Of a stretch of 64,000 nt of DNA, positions 47,569 to 57,262 are shown one piece after another (position 1 is the stretch's first letter; every line of letters starts with the position of its first letter). Position numbers and translations under genes: made by a program. The DNA is from Clostridiales bacterium. GTDB taxonomy: Bacteria > Bacillota > Clostridia > Christensenellales > Aristaeellaceae. A model generated the notes under the pieces. That model ran no database searches, was not told where the DNA came from, and saw only the letters and a program-made list of their open reading frames with translations. The stretch covers positions 434,001-498,000 of the forward strand of contig SVGY01000001.1 in NCBI GenBank assembly GCA_015056145.1, given 5' to 3'.

Positions 47569-48180
47569 TTATACTTTGAAAAAAAGCTTCACTCCGGCAT
47601 TTTCAAGGAACCGTGCCACGGTTTCCATGGGCATGCCCACCACGTTGGAAGGGCTGCCGGTGATGCGGGTCACAAAGGCTCCAGCCCGGCCCTGCACGGC
47701 ATAAGCGCCGGCCTTGTCCATGGGCTCGCCGGTATCCACATAGCGGCGGATGTTATCCTCGTTGAGGGAGGCAAACTCTACATCCGTCAGGCATACTTCT
47801 TCCTGCACCGTTCCGTCAGGACTGATGAGACACACGCCCGTCGCCACCTGATTGACCCGGCCGCTGAGCAGCTTCAGCATCCGGCAGGCCTCTGCTTTGT
47901 CCGCAGGTTTTCCAAGCACCTGTCCCTCTACGCTTACCAGCGTATCCGCTGCCAATACCAGTCTGCCCGGCATTCTTGCAAGAACTTCTTCCGCCTTCCT
48001 GCGTGCCAGGATTTTTACACGCTGCGGGCCGTCGCCCAAAACGTCATCCTCGGGGGCAAGGGACGGAACCACCTCAAAGGGCACGCCCATCTGAACCATC
48101 ATTTCCTGCCTTCTGGGCGATGCGGAAGCCAAAATAACCGGAATCCGTTCGTTCATTCTGCCCAATGCCTCCTCACACAA
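47569..48180 (-). CDS. maf: Maf-family nucleotide pyrophosphatase
   Basis: VILASASPRRQEMMVQMGVPFEVVPS; LVLAADTLVSVEGQVLGKPADKAEACRMLKLLSGRVNQVATGV. Confidence 0.95.
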   Translation of the reverse strand: MCEEALGRMNERIPVILASASPRRQEMMVQMGVPFEVVPSLAPEDDVLGDGPQRVKILARRKAEEVLARMPGRLVLAADTLVSVEGQVLGKPADKAEACRMLKLLSGRVNQVATGVCLISPDGTVQEEVCLTDVEFASLNEDNIRRYVDTGEPMDKAGAYAVQGRAGAFVTRITGSPSNVVGMPMETVARFLENAGVKLFFKV

Positions 48181-48276
48181 GCATGAAAACCCATTTTAAC
48201 AACTTATTATACCATATTTTCCATGCAAAGCAAACCATAGCGGAAATATTTACAAGCCGGGTTTTTTCACGAAAAA

Positions 48277-48298
48277 ATGCGACCTCTCAGGGTCGCAT
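48277..48298 (-). terminator. Intrinsic terminator of the 48318-48929 gene
   Basis: ATGCGACC/GGTCGCAT stem with A-run (U-tract on the minus strand) at 48272-48277. Confidence 0.8.
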
Positions 48299-48317
48299 CA
48301 TGCGTTTATTCCATGAT

Positions 48318-48929
48318 TTACCAGTCTTCCTCCGACAGATTGAACTCTTCATCCATTTCTATTCCGAAATTGTCGCCGGCGCAGTCCAGCAATTCGCCCC
48401 GGAAGGAATCGAAATCGTCGTATTCTCCGTCCGCAAGCCCGTTCCGATAATGATTCAGCAGGCTCTGTGCAGGAGTTTCCCCTTCTTCATCCTCGTAAAG
48501 GAGCGATTCCAGAAGCTCTGCTGCCTGTTCCTCCGTAAAGTGGCTCAGGTACTTGTCCAGCAAAGGCAGATACTGATCCGCACCCTCGTGCTCGGCGGAG
48601 AATTCCTCCGGACGCATGCAGTGAGCGCAGCCCAGCTCCGGAAACTTGCTCATATCAAAGTTTTCCAGTAGATATTCCAGCGGATAGTCCAGCACCCGTC
48701 CGTCCTGAGGGCATTTCCACGAGGCGTCCCCATCGTTGTTCAGCCGGAAGAATACCGGTTGCTGCCCTTCTTCCAGTCGGGACTGTTCCGATGTCAACGT
48801 TTCCTCCCTGCTGCACACAGCACAACGGTAGGTCAGGGTATCTTCCTCAAGATCCACAGCGCATGGCAGCATCCAGCCGCCGCAGGGGCAGGTATAAGCA
48901 TCCTTCAACAAATAGTCAGCCATAAGCAC
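48318..48929 (-). CDS. Hypothetical acidic protein with N-terminal zinc-ribbon-like CxC...CxxC
   Basis: DYLLKDAYTCPCGGWMLPCAVDLEEDTLTYRCAVCSREETL; Asp/Glu-rich remainder. Confidence 0.6.
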   Translation of the reverse strand: MLMADYLLKDAYTCPCGGWMLPCAVDLEEDTLTYRCAVCSREETLTSEQSRLEEGQQPVFFRLNNDGDASWKCPQDGRVLDYPLEYLLENFDMSKFPELGCAHCMRPEEFSAEHEGADQYLPLLDKYLSHFTEEQAAELLESLLYEDEEGETPAQSLLNHYRNGLADGEYDDFDSFRGELLDCAGDNFGIEMDEEFNLSEEDW

Positions 48930-49058
48930 ACTCCTTTTTTCAGTTATCCGTCCTCTCCCATGGAGGATTAAGTTTATAGCATATTATATCACAGAAGCGC
49001 CTCTGCCTTCAAGCACCGAAAAATGCAAAGGTGGAACAATCCGAACCCTTTCCCTTTC

Positions 49059-49086
49059 TTGACTTTGGAAAATCAGCCTGTATAAT
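49059..49086 (+). promoter_or_regulatory. Predicted promoter of the ferredoxin-kor operon
   Basis: TTGACT-16 nt-TATAAT. Confidence 0.6.
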
Positions 49087-49136
49087 ATATAAGATCCTGT
49101 TTTTATAGACGGAACTCTTACTTAGGAGGTGCGGAT

Positions 49137-49343
49137 ATGGCAAACGCAATTGTTAACGAGGACGTCTGCAAGGGTTGCGGCCTGTGCATCGACGCATGCC
49201 CCAAAAAGATCATGGAGATCGACCATAGCCATTTGAACCGCAAGGGATATCATCCTGCACACTGCGCAAAGCCCGAAGAATGCATCGGCTGCGCTTTCTG
49301 TGCCACCATGTGTCCCGACGTGGCCATCACCGTGGAAAAATGA
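49137..49343 (+). CDS. korD: 2x[4Fe-4S] ferredoxin subunit of 2-oxoacid:ferredoxin oxidoreductase
   Basis: CKGCGLCIDACPKKIME and CIGCAFCATMCPDVAI; immediately upstream of korA. Confidence 0.92.
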   Translation: MANAIVNEDVCKGCGLCIDACPKKIMEIDHSHLNRKGYHPAHCAKPEECIGCAFCATMCPDVAITVEK

Positions 49344-49381
49344 CCGGCTTTTGCAGGTTTGGAAAGAAGGAATAGCATACC

Positions 49382-50752
49382 ATGAAAAAACTTATGAAGG
49401 GTAACGAGGCCATTGCCGAGGCGGCAATCCAGGCCGGATGCCGGTTCTTCTTCGGCTACCCCATCACTCCCCAGAATCAGATCCCCGAATACATGTCAAA
49501 GCGCATGCCTCAGGTAGGCGGCTGCTTCCTCCAGTCCGAAAGCGAAGTGGCTGCCATCAACATGGTGTACGGCGCAGGTGGCGCAGGTGCCCGTGTTATG
49601 ACCAGCTCCTCCAGCCCCGGAATCAGCCTCAAGCAGGAAGGTATCAGCTACATCGTTGGTGCCGAGGTTCCCTGCGTTATCGTCAATATGGTTCGTGGCG
49701 GCCCCGGTCTTGGCAGCATTCAGCCTGCTCAGAGCGACTACTATCAGGCCACCCGTGGCGGCGGACATGGCGACTACCGTATGTGCGTGCTGGCTCCCAG
49801 CTCCGTGCAGGAAGCCGTTGACCTTACCCAGGAAGCCTTTGATATTGCGGACCGTTACCGCAACCCCGTTATGGTTCTTGGCGACGGTCTCATCGGCCAG
49901 ATGATGGAACCTGTGGATATGGATCTGTGCAAGGATCGCAAGCCTGCCGAGGACCTTACCGAAAAGACCTGGGCTGCTACCGGCCACGTTGCCACCGAAG
50001 AAGCTCCCCGTGCCATCATCAACAGCCTGTACATTCAGCCTGACGTGCTGGAGAAGCATTGCCAGAAGCTGCAGGCAAAATACGATGCCATCGAAGCCGC
50101 CGAATGCCGCTGGCAGGAGGAAGAAACCGAAGATGCCGAGATCGTCATCGTTGCTTACGGCACCACCAGCCGTATCTGCCGCAGCGCCATGCGCAAGCTG
50201 CGCAAGGAAGGCATCCGTGTGGGTATGATTCGTCCCATCACTCTTTGGCCCTTCCCTGAGGCCGCTATCCGTGCCACCCTGAAAACCGCCCGTCAGTATC
50301 TGTGCGTGGAAATGAGCATGGGCCAGATGATCGACGATGTGCGCCTCGCCATCAACGGCGAACGCCCTGTGGACTTCTACGGCCGTACCGGCGGCATGGT
50401 TCCCACCGTTAACGAGATCGTCGAAAAAATCCGTGCCATGTACGAAAACGATCCGCTTCACAAGGCCACAAAGGGCGTGACCGAGGCTATGGATGCCGTC
50501 GGCAGCGCTTTTGACAAAATGGGACAGAAGATCGGCAAGGCCGTTTCCGATGCCGAGCTGGACAAAAAGGCTGATTCCTTCCGTCAGCAGGCCTCTCAGA
50601 TGGTGGATCGCACTGCCAGCAGCATCGCCAAGGGCGTAGATGCCGTAGCCGATACCCTCGGCAAGGCTTTCAGCTCCATCTTTGGCGGCGGCCAGAAGGC
50701 TCAGGAGACCACTAAGGCTCCCGCAGAAAACAACGAAGGAGGCGAGCAGTAA
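49382..50752 (+). CDS. korA: 2-oxoacid:ferredoxin oxidoreductase subunit alpha (KorA/VorB type) with C-terminal extension
   Basis: [74 protein letters not shown]. Confidence 0.93.
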   Translation: MKKLMKGNEAIAEAAIQAGCRFFFGYPITPQNQIPEYMSKRMPQVGGCFLQSESEVAAINMVYGAGGAGARVMTSSSSPGISLKQEGISYIVGAEVPCVIVNMVRGGPGLGSIQPAQSDYYQATRGGGHGDYRMCVLAPSSVQEAVDLTQEAFDIADRYRNPVMVLGDGLIGQMMEPVDMDLCKDRKPAEDLTEKTWAATGHVATEEAPRAIINSLYIQPDVLEKHCQKLQAKYDAIEAAECRWQEEETEDAEIVIVAYGTTSRICRSAMRKLRKEGIRVGMIRPITLWPFPEAAIRATLKTARQYLCVEMSMGQMIDDVRLAINGERPVDFYGRTGGMVPTVNEIVEKIRAMYENDPLHKATKGVTEAMDAVGSAFDKMGQKIGKAVSDAELDKKADSFRQQASQMVDRTASSIAKGVDAVADTLGKAFSSIFGGGQKAQETTKAPAENNEGGEQ

Positions 50753-51504
50753 TGGCAACCGTATTCAAAAAGACCGGCATGCTCACCGATAAGCCCTTCC
50801 ACTATTGCCCCGGCTGCACCCACGGTATCATCCACCGCATCACTGCCGAGGCCATGGAAGAACTGGGCATCGGCGAAACCGCCATCGGCGTTGCTCCTGT
50901 TGGTTGCGCTGTTTTCGCATACGATTATTTTAACTGCGACATGATGGAGGCCGCTCACGGTCGTGCTCCTGCTGTTGCCACCGGCATCAAGCGTGTGCAT
51001 CCCGACAAGGCCGTATTCACCTACCAGGGCGACGGCGACCTCGCTTCCATTGGCGCTGCGGAAATCGTTCATGCTGCTACCCGTGGCGAGAAGATCACCG
51101 TCATCTTTGTCAACAATGCTATTTATGGCATGACCGGTGGCCAGATGGCTCCCACCACTCTGCCCGGCCAGGTGACCACCACCAGCCCTTATGGACGTGA
51201 CACCAATCACTGCGGCTTCCCCGTGCACGTCAGCGAGATGCTGGCTACCCTCAACGGTCCCGCTTACATTGAGCGGGTAAGCGTTCACGATGTTGCCCAT
51301 GTGAAGAAGGCCAAAGCCGCCATCAAGAAGGCTTTCCAGATGCAAATGGAAGGCAAGGGCTTCTCCCTCATCGAAGTCATTTCCTCCTGCCCCACCAACT
51401 GGGGCAAGACCCCCAAGGAAGCCCTGGAGTGGGTCAAGAGCGACATGCTGCCCAACTATCCCCTTGGCGTATACAAGGATATCACTGCCGGAGGTGACGA
51501 GTAA
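50752..51504 (+). CDS. korB: 2-oxoacid:ferredoxin oxidoreductase subunit beta (TPP-binding)
   Basis: [64 protein letters not shown]. Confidence 0.95.
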   Translation: MATVFKKTGMLTDKPFHYCPGCTHGIIHRITAEAMEELGIGETAIGVAPVGCAVFAYDYFNCDMMEAAHGRAPAVATGIKRVHPDKAVFTYQGDGDLASIGAAEIVHAATRGEKITVIFVNNAIYGMTGGQMAPTTLPGQVTTTSPYGRDTNHCGFPVHVSEMLATLNGPAYIERVSVHDVAHVKKAKAAIKKAFQMQMEGKGFSLIEVISSCPTNWGKTPKEALEWVKSDMLPNYPLGVYKDITAGGDE

Positions 51505-52049
51505 TGGAAAAGCAATTCCTTATCGCTGGTTTCGGCGGGCAGGGTGTTCTTTTGATCGGACAGCTCATCGCCAAAGCCGCCATGAAGCAGGACTATGAAG
51601 TTAGCTGGATGCCTTCCTATGGCCCCGAAATGCGTGGTGGCGAAGCCAATTGCGCCGTTGTGGTCAGCGACGAACCCATCGGCAGCCCCTTGGTCAGCGA
51701 GCCTCCGGTGCTTATCGCCATGAACAAGCCCAGTCTCGTCAAGTTTATGCCCATGATGCCCGCCGGTGGCGTTCTGCTGTACAACTCCTCTCTTATCGAG
51801 GATCCGGAACTTCGGGATGATATCAAGGTCATCGCTGTTCCCTGCAATGAGATTGCAGAAAAGCTGCAGAACACCCGCACCAGCAACATGGTTATGCTGG
51901 GTGCAGTTCGCCAGGCAACGGATGTGGTCAGCGAGGAAAACCTCATCGCCACCCTGCAGGATTGGCTGGGCGAAAAGAAGGCCCACATGCTGGATATCAA
52001 CAAGCAGGCCATCGCTGAAGGTGCCGCCATTGTTGCTGCCGCTCAGTAA
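51504..52049 (+). CDS. korC: 2-oxoacid:ferredoxin oxidoreductase subunit gamma
   Basis: FLIAGFGGQGVLLIGQLIAKAAMKQDYEVSWMPSYGPEMRGGEANCAVVVSDEPIGSP. Confidence 0.95.
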   Translation: MEKQFLIAGFGGQGVLLIGQLIAKAAMKQDYEVSWMPSYGPEMRGGEANCAVVVSDEPIGSPLVSEPPVLIAMNKPSLVKFMPMMPAGGVLLYNSSLIEDPELRDDIKVIAVPCNEIAEKLQNTRTSNMVMLGAVRQATDVVSEENLIATLQDWLGEKKAHMLDINKQAIAEGAAIVAAAQ

Positions 52050-52074
52050 CGGGTTTTACAACATTTTGAAGGAT

Positions 52075-52140
52075 GCTTCCGGCGGCTCTGCCGGGGGCGT
52101 TCTTTTCTTCTGAGAAGAAAAGAACCAAAAGAAGCCCCTT
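52075..52140. repeat. Dispersed-type intergenic repeat, copy 1
   Basis: GCTTCCGGCGGCTCTGCCGGGGGCGTTCTTTTCTTCTGAGAAGAAAAGAACCAAAAGAAGCCCCTT; internal palindrome GTTCTTTTCTTC/GAAGAAAAGAAC. Confidence 0.85.
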
Positions 52141-52183
52141 TATTTCTGGTCTTATGAGTCAAACGGGTTTTCTTTGTTTCTTT

Positions 52184-52250
52184 GCCTCCGGCGGCCCTGC
52201 CGGGGGTGTTCTTTTCTTCATGAGAAGAAAAGAACCAAAAGAAGCCCCTT
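52184..52250. repeat. Dispersed-type intergenic repeat, copy 2
   Basis: GCCTCCGGCGGCCCTGCCGGGGGTGTTCTTTTCTTCATGAGAAGAAAAGAACCAAAAGAAGCCCCTT; near-identical to copy 1. Confidence 0.85.
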
Positions 52251-52282
52251 CTTGCCGGTGATTACTGGCGAGAAGGGGCTTT
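52241..52282. terminator. Terminator between korC and the mgl operon end
   Basis: AAGCCCCTTCTTGCC...GGCGAGAAGGGGCTTTT. Confidence 0.8.
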
Positions 52283-52287
52283 TACCA

Positions 52288-52515
52288 TCATTGCTGCGGA
52301 GTACCGGTGATGATACCGTAAATCAGCAAACCGACGATCAGCAATGACGTTGCGATGATGATAATGTCTATTGTGCGTAAGGAAACGTTTTCCTTGATTT
52401 TGTCGTACAGTCTATACCGACGGGGTCCCGTTTCAGCAGAGAATTTTTTTTCAGATTCTTTCTTTGCCGCTTCCATTTGTGCACGGGCCAGGCGGCCCTC
52501 CTGATTTTCCTTCAT
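52288..52515 (-). CDS. Small single-TM protein at the 3' end of the mgl operon
   Basis: 75 aa; charged N-terminus, TM IDIIIIATSLLIVGLLIYGIITG; starts 4 nt after the mglC stop. Confidence 0.7.
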   Translation of the reverse strand: MKENQEGRLARAQMEAAKKESEKKFSAETGPRRYRLYDKIKENVSLRTIDIIIIATSLLIVGLLIYGIITGTPQQ

Positions 52516-52518
52516 AGC

Positions 52519-54195
52519 TTACTTCTTAACGATGTACTTGCGCACGTCGATGGAAACAGCCAGAATGATGATCAGACCGCGAATGATGTACTGGATATAG
52601 GGGTTAACGCCCAGGAACTGCAGTGCATACACGATAGCCTGAAGGATAACGGCACCGATAACAACGCCCTGAATGGTACCAACACCGCCGGAGAAGCTGA
52701 CGCCGCCAACAACAACAGCGCTGATAGCATCGGTTTCGTAGTTCAGACCAGTGTTTGTACCAACAGCGGTAATACGTCCAGCTTCCAGGAAGGCGGCGAT
52801 ACCGTAAAGGATACCAGCCATCAGGTATACCAGCATGATGGTCTTTGCAACGTTAACGCCGGAAACAGCAGCAGCTTCCGTGTTGCCGCCCACAGCAAAC
52901 ATGTTCTTGCCCAGCTTGGTCTTGTTCCAGATGACCCACATAATTGCAGCCAGAACAATGAAGTAAAGAACGACCAGCGGGATGCGCACATTGCCGATCT
53001 TGATAGCGCCGGCAGCAACATTCAGGAAGGTGGAGTCAAAGGTGGACAGAGCCTGAGCCGTACCGGAAGGCTGGGATTCGATGTACAGGCAGTTTGCACC
53101 ATAAGCGATCAACTGAGTACCCAGCGTAACGATGAAGGCATGCAGGTGCAGTTTTGCAACACCAAAACCGTTGATCAGGCTGAATGCCACAGCCACAGCG
53201 ATGGAGGCGAACAGCGGGATCAGCAGACCAAAACCACCCAAAGGTTCCACCATAGTGGGGAACATACGGCTCATATAGGTAGTAGACTGTACCAAGGAGG
53301 CCGTAACTGCGGCAGAAACACCAAGCACACGGCCGATGGACAGGTCCGTACCGGCAAGAACGATCAGACCGGCGCAGCCCAGAGCAAGGATACCCTTGGT
53401 AGAGGCGTTCTGCAGGATATTAAGGATGTTGGTCATGCTCAGGAAGTCGATACGGATGATGGATACCACCACCAGAATCAGACCCATGATGATGAACAAT
53501 GCGTAGTTCAGCAGGAAAGAGGTTACCTTCGTCACCTTGGGATTGGCTGCCTTGGTGCGGGCACGGGGCTTAATATCCATGGACTGAATCAGGAAATAAG
53601 CCAGGGCTCCTACGATGAGCACAATACCGATAAACTGAATGCTTATGGCATTGGTCATATGTTTGTTGTTCAACAGACTGGGCAGCACATCACGATACAT
53701 GCCGATCAGCGTTTCGTTGCTGGCAATCTTATCAAATTCAGCCTCGTCTTCGATGCCGATCTCAGCCATAGCCATGGCCTTGCGCATAGGTTCGCATTTT
53801 TCCCGATCCTTGATCAGCGCAGTAACATCATCATCGGTAACGATGGACGGATCCACGCTCTTGGCGTATTCAGAAAACAGAGCTCGATCCTTGGCATTGG
53901 AAACGGCTGTTTCGTAGGCAACACGCTGGTCTACAGCCGTATCAACCGCAGCGGCATCCACTCCATAGTCCTTCAGGAATGCCTTGACTTTGTCCGGGCC
54001 AACCTTTCCTACATTGCCCAGTTCCGTCAGCTTGGAAGGATCCTGAATGTAGGACATAGCGGTCTTCTTATCGCCGCCAAGCATCTCAGCGGCTCTGTTA
54101 TAGATCGCCGTACCGGTGCTGCCGTAAATGGCGCAGGCGACGCCGGCAAGCAGCACAACCAACATGATGATGCTTAATATTCTCTTTTTAGTCAT
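52519..54195 (-). CDS. mglC: MglC-type sugar ABC transporter permease with long N-terminal extracytoplasmic insertion
   Basis: C-terminal 330 aa: NILNILQNASTKGILALGCAGLIVLAGTDLSIGRVLGVSA...; extra ~200 aa between two N-terminal TM segments. Confidence 0.9.
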   Translation of the reverse strand: MTKKRILSIIMLVVLLAGVACAIYGSTGTAIYNRAAEMLGGDKKTAMSYIQDPSKLTELGNVGKVGPDKVKAFLKDYGVDAAAVDTAVDQRVAYETAVSNAKDRALFSEYAKSVDPSIVTDDDVTALIKDREKCEPMRKAMAMAEIGIEDEAEFDKIASNETLIGMYRDVLPSLLNNKHMTNAISIQFIGIVLIVGALAYFLIQSMDIKPRARTKAANPKVTKVTSFLLNYALFIIMGLILVVVSIIRIDFLSMTNILNILQNASTKGILALGCAGLIVLAGTDLSIGRVLGVSAAVTASLVQSTTYMSRMFPTMVEPLGGFGLLIPLFASIAVAVAFSLINGFGVAKLHLHAFIVTLGTQLIAYGANCLYIESQPSGTAQALSTFDSTFLNVAAGAIKIGNVRIPLVVLYFIVLAAIMWVIWNKTKLGKNMFAVGGNTEAAAVSGVNVAKTIMLVYLMAGILYGIAAFLEAGRITAVGTNTGLNYETDAISAVVVGGVSFSGGVGTIQGVVIGAVILQAIVYALQFLGVNPYIQYIIRGLIIILAVSIDVRKYIVKK

Positions 54196-54209
54196 TCGTT
54201 TTCACCTCA

Positions 54210-55742
54210 TCACACATACTTGGCTGCCAGCGCCATAATGGTTTCCTGTTCACCGGGGATATCGCCGAAGTCTTTTCCACGTTCCACGATACCTGCCAGC
54301 CGTCCGTTGGACATGACCAGAATTCGGTCGCAGATACCGAGCAACTCCGGCATTTCCGACGATACCATCATTACGCCTTTACCCTGTTCAGCCAGGTTCA
54401 GGATCAACTGATAAATCTCGTATTTGGCGCCTACGTCAATACCGCGGGTGGGTTCATCCAGCAGCAGTATGTCAGGCTGAGTCAACAGCCAGCGGCCAAT
54501 GATAACCTTTTGCTGGTTACCACCAGAGAGGCTCTTGATATGCGTTTTCTTGCTGGGCGTCTTTACCTTGATAGCCTCAATAACCCAATCCGTGTCCTTA
54601 TCCATCTTCTTGTTGCTAAGCAGCGGACTGCCGTAGCTGTCCACGTTAGCAATAATGGAGTTGAACAGAATAGATCCTTCGCCAAAGATACCGGTGGCAC
54701 GACGTTCTTCGGTAATCAGGGCGAAACCGTTTTTACGGGCTTCATCGGTGGTTACGTTATTGATGACCTTGCCACGCATGGTTACTTCGCCGCCGCCCTT
54801 GGTATAATATCCAAAGAGAGAGTTAAGGAGCTCCGTACGGCGGGAACCCACCAGGCCTGCCACACCCAGGATTTCGCCTTCATGCAGCTGGAAGCTGACA
54901 TCGTGACAGGTTGGCTCGTACATACCGGAAAAGTTCTTTACGTCCAGCAACACTTCACCGATCTGATTGTTCTTGGGGGGGAACTGATTGTTCATTTCAC
55001 GACCCACCATCAGACGGATAATCTCGGCTTTAGTTAGTTCTTTCGCTTCTTTTGTGGCAATCCACTGACCATCGCGCATGATGGTCACCTCGTTGGAGAT
55101 GCGCAGAATTTCGTCCATTTTGTGACTGATGTAGATAATGCCTACACCCTCACTTGTAAGCTGATTCATAATACGGAAGAGGTGCTCAACTTCGTCTTCC
55201 GTCAGGGAGCTTGTAGGTTCATCCAGCACGAGAATCCGTGCATTGTAGGATACTGCTTTTGCAATTTCTACCATCTGGCGCTTAGAAACAGACAGCTCAC
55301 CGATGATCTGCTTCGGATCCACGTCTATTTCCAGCCGCTCAAACACCGCTTTGGTATCTGTATACATTTTTTTGCTGTCTACGGTACCAATTTTCGTGGT
55401 GGGGAAGCGGCCCAGCCACAGGTTTTCCATTACGCTGCGACGCAGCACCTGATTCAATTCCTGATGCACCATGGCAACACCATTATCCAGCGCATCCCGG
55501 GGGCTTGAGAATGTAACGGGTTTTCCATCCATCAGGACGGAACCGCCATCCCGGGTATAAATTCCGAAAAGGCACTTCATCAGGGTGGATTTACCGGCGC
55601 CGTTCTCACCCATCAGGGCATGCACCGTGCCGGGACGCAGCCGTAACTGTGCGTGATCCAATGCCTTTACACCGGGAAATTGCTTCTCAATATCCAGCAT
55701 TTCCAGCAGGTATTGATTTTCCTGGTTTTGATATTCGGACAT
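54210..55742 (-). CDS. mglA: MglA-type sugar ABC transporter ATP-binding protein (duplicated ABC domain)
   Basis: [57 protein letters not shown]; second ABC domain [38 protein letters not shown]. Confidence 0.95.
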   Translation of the reverse strand: MSEYQNQENQYLLEMLDIEKQFPGVKALDHAQLRLRPGTVHALMGENGAGKSTLMKCLFGIYTRDGGSVLMDGKPVTFSSPRDALDNGVAMVHQELNQVLRRSVMENLWLGRFPTTKIGTVDSKKMYTDTKAVFERLEIDVDPKQIIGELSVSKRQMVEIAKAVSYNARILVLDEPTSSLTEDEVEHLFRIMNQLTSEGVGIIYISHKMDEILRISNEVTIMRDGQWIATKEAKELTKAEIIRLMVGREMNNQFPPKNNQIGEVLLDVKNFSGMYEPTCHDVSFQLHEGEILGVAGLVGSRRTELLNSLFGYYTKGGGEVTMRGKVINNVTTDEARKNGFALITEERRATGIFGEGSILFNSIIANVDSYGSPLLSNKKMDKDTDWVIEAIKVKTPSKKTHIKSLSGGNQQKVIIGRWLLTQPDILLLDEPTRGIDVGAKYEIYQLILNLAEQGKGVMMVSSEMPELLGICDRILVMSNGRLAGIVERGKDFGDIPGEQETIMALAAKYV

Positions 55743-55882
55743 GTCTCATCCTCACCACTTTTCAGCTTAATCTATGGGTATGGAAACAATGCTTCGTTTC
55801 ATATCCGCTTTTCAAAACAGTTCCGGCAGCCGAAGCTGCCGGAACCGAAAGGTTTCCAAAAGTCAAATCAAGTTTCGCAGGA

Positions 55883-56932
55883 TTATTCGCCCACGTTCTC
55901 GACGGTGATCTTGGAGTAAGGAATGAAAACGGAGCAGCCATCTTCATTCAGGGTGTACTTGTCTTCCAGGCCTTCGATCCACTTGCCGTTCATCAGGTAG
56001 TTGAGAGCAAAACGGAGGTTAGCTTCGCCCATGGCGTCGCCGTCCTGCTTAACGGTAGCGGTCATCTTGCCAGCCTTGATGGCTTCCACGCCAGCGTCGG
56101 TAGCGTCAACGCCGATAACTGCGATAGCGGGATCGCCTTCGTTGCCGGTGTTGTAGCCAGACTGATTCAGAGCGCCGATTACGCCCAGAGCCATGTCGTC
56201 GTTGTTAGCGAAGACCAGCTCGATTTCGGGATGAGACTGCCAGGTGGACAGCATGGCTTCGTTGGCCTTGCCGTTGTCCCAGTCAGCAACGATAACGTCA
56301 GTTACCATTTCCATGGGAACGCCCAGTTCGCGGGCAGTTTCTTCGGAATACTGGGTACGAGCGATAGCTTCGGGGTTGTTGGCAACGCCCTTGAACTCGA
56401 CGAACTGCACAACGCCGTCGCCGTTCTTGTCGATCTTAGCGGGATCAGCAGTCCACAGATCGTACAGGATTTCGCCCTGCATGTCGCCAGCTTCACGGGG
56501 CAGAGTGCCGATGAAGAAAGCGCCGGGGGTCTTTACAACAGACTCGTAGGTCTCGTCAGACGGCGGAATGTTGTAGAACAGGAAAGGAATGCCAGCTTCG
56601 GTGAAGGTGTCTACCAGAACCTGTCCACCAGCGGGGTCAGCCAGGTTGATGATAACGAAGTCAGGCTTCTGGCCAACAATACGGGTGGCCTGCTCAACCT
56701 GCTTGCCCATATCGTCCTGAGCATCGTCCATGGTCAGGTTGATGGTAACGCCCAGTTCTTCTTCCAGCAGTTCTTCCCACTTCATCATGCTCTGACGAAC
56801 GGTGGAACCGTAGGTGTCATCAAACTTCCATACCAGCACATGGATGTTGAATTCCGTCTTGCCTTCGGCAACAACGGACATGCAACCCAGAGCCAGAACC
56901 AGGGTCAACAGAATGGCAACGAGTTTCTTCAT
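55883..56932 (-). CDS. mglB: MglB-type sugar-binding lipoprotein
   Basis: Lipobox LALGC in MKKLVAILLTLVLALGCMSVVAEG; periplasmic-binding-protein type 1 fold sequence, VFANNDDMALGVIGALNQSGYN. Confidence 0.92.
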   Translation of the reverse strand: MKKLVAILLTLVLALGCMSVVAEGKTEFNIHVLVWKFDDTYGSTVRQSMMKWEELLEEELGVTINLTMDDAQDDMGKQVEQATRIVGQKPDFVIINLADPAGGQVLVDTFTEAGIPFLFYNIPPSDETYESVVKTPGAFFIGTLPREAGDMQGEILYDLWTADPAKIDKNGDGVVQFVEFKGVANNPEAIARTQYSEETARELGVPMEMVTDVIVADWDNGKANEAMLSTWQSHPEIELVFANNDDMALGVIGALNQSGYNTGNEGDPAIAVIGVDATDAGVEAIKAGKMTATVKQDGDAMGEANLRFALNYLMNGKWIEGLEDKYTLNEDGCSVFIPYSKITVENVGE

Positions 56933-57091
56933 GGGGTTGTCCTCCTTCAATTTTTCGGCGAATAACGCCGCTATCTCAAAACAGTATGCCCACTGTTTTA
57001 AGTACAAACAAAAACAAATAGGTTGGATCAGCAATAAATCCGTCCCGATGAATATGATTCTAAGTTTGTTAGCCGATTAATCTACGGTCAC

Positions 57092-57120
57092 ATTATAGCA
57101 GATAAAAACCCTCTTGTCTA
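57092..57120 (-). promoter_or_regulatory. Predicted promoter of mglBAC
   Basis: Minus strand TAGACA-17 nt-TATAAT with TGC extended -10. Confidence 0.6.
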
Positions 57121-57216
57121 CCTTTTGCATGTAAAAAATGTTTTTATTTTTTCCAAATGTGCCAAAACCCAGTCTACACGCCCGGATCAGCCCTTTGGGG
57201 TTCCCTTCTGAATCGC

Positions 57217-57252
57217 AAAAAAAGGAAGGCACCCACCGACAGGGCGCCTTCC
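57217..57252 (-). terminator. Intrinsic terminator after the aldolase gene
   Basis: GGAAGGC...GCCTTCC stem with 7-A run (U-tract on minus strand). Confidence 0.82.
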
Positions 57253-57262
57253 ACGAACTGGA

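Noticed and set aside
49496-50758. 420-aa minus-strand ORF antisense to korA
   Set aside because: Shadow ORF of a conserved oxidoreductase subunit.
52075-52250. CRISPR-like direct repeats
   Set aside because: Only two copies, each internally palindromic and 3'-terminator linked, with no spacer series or cas genes.
52477-54177. 566-aa plus-strand ORF antisense to mglC
   Set aside because: Low-complexity polar translation opposite a clear permease; shadow ORF.
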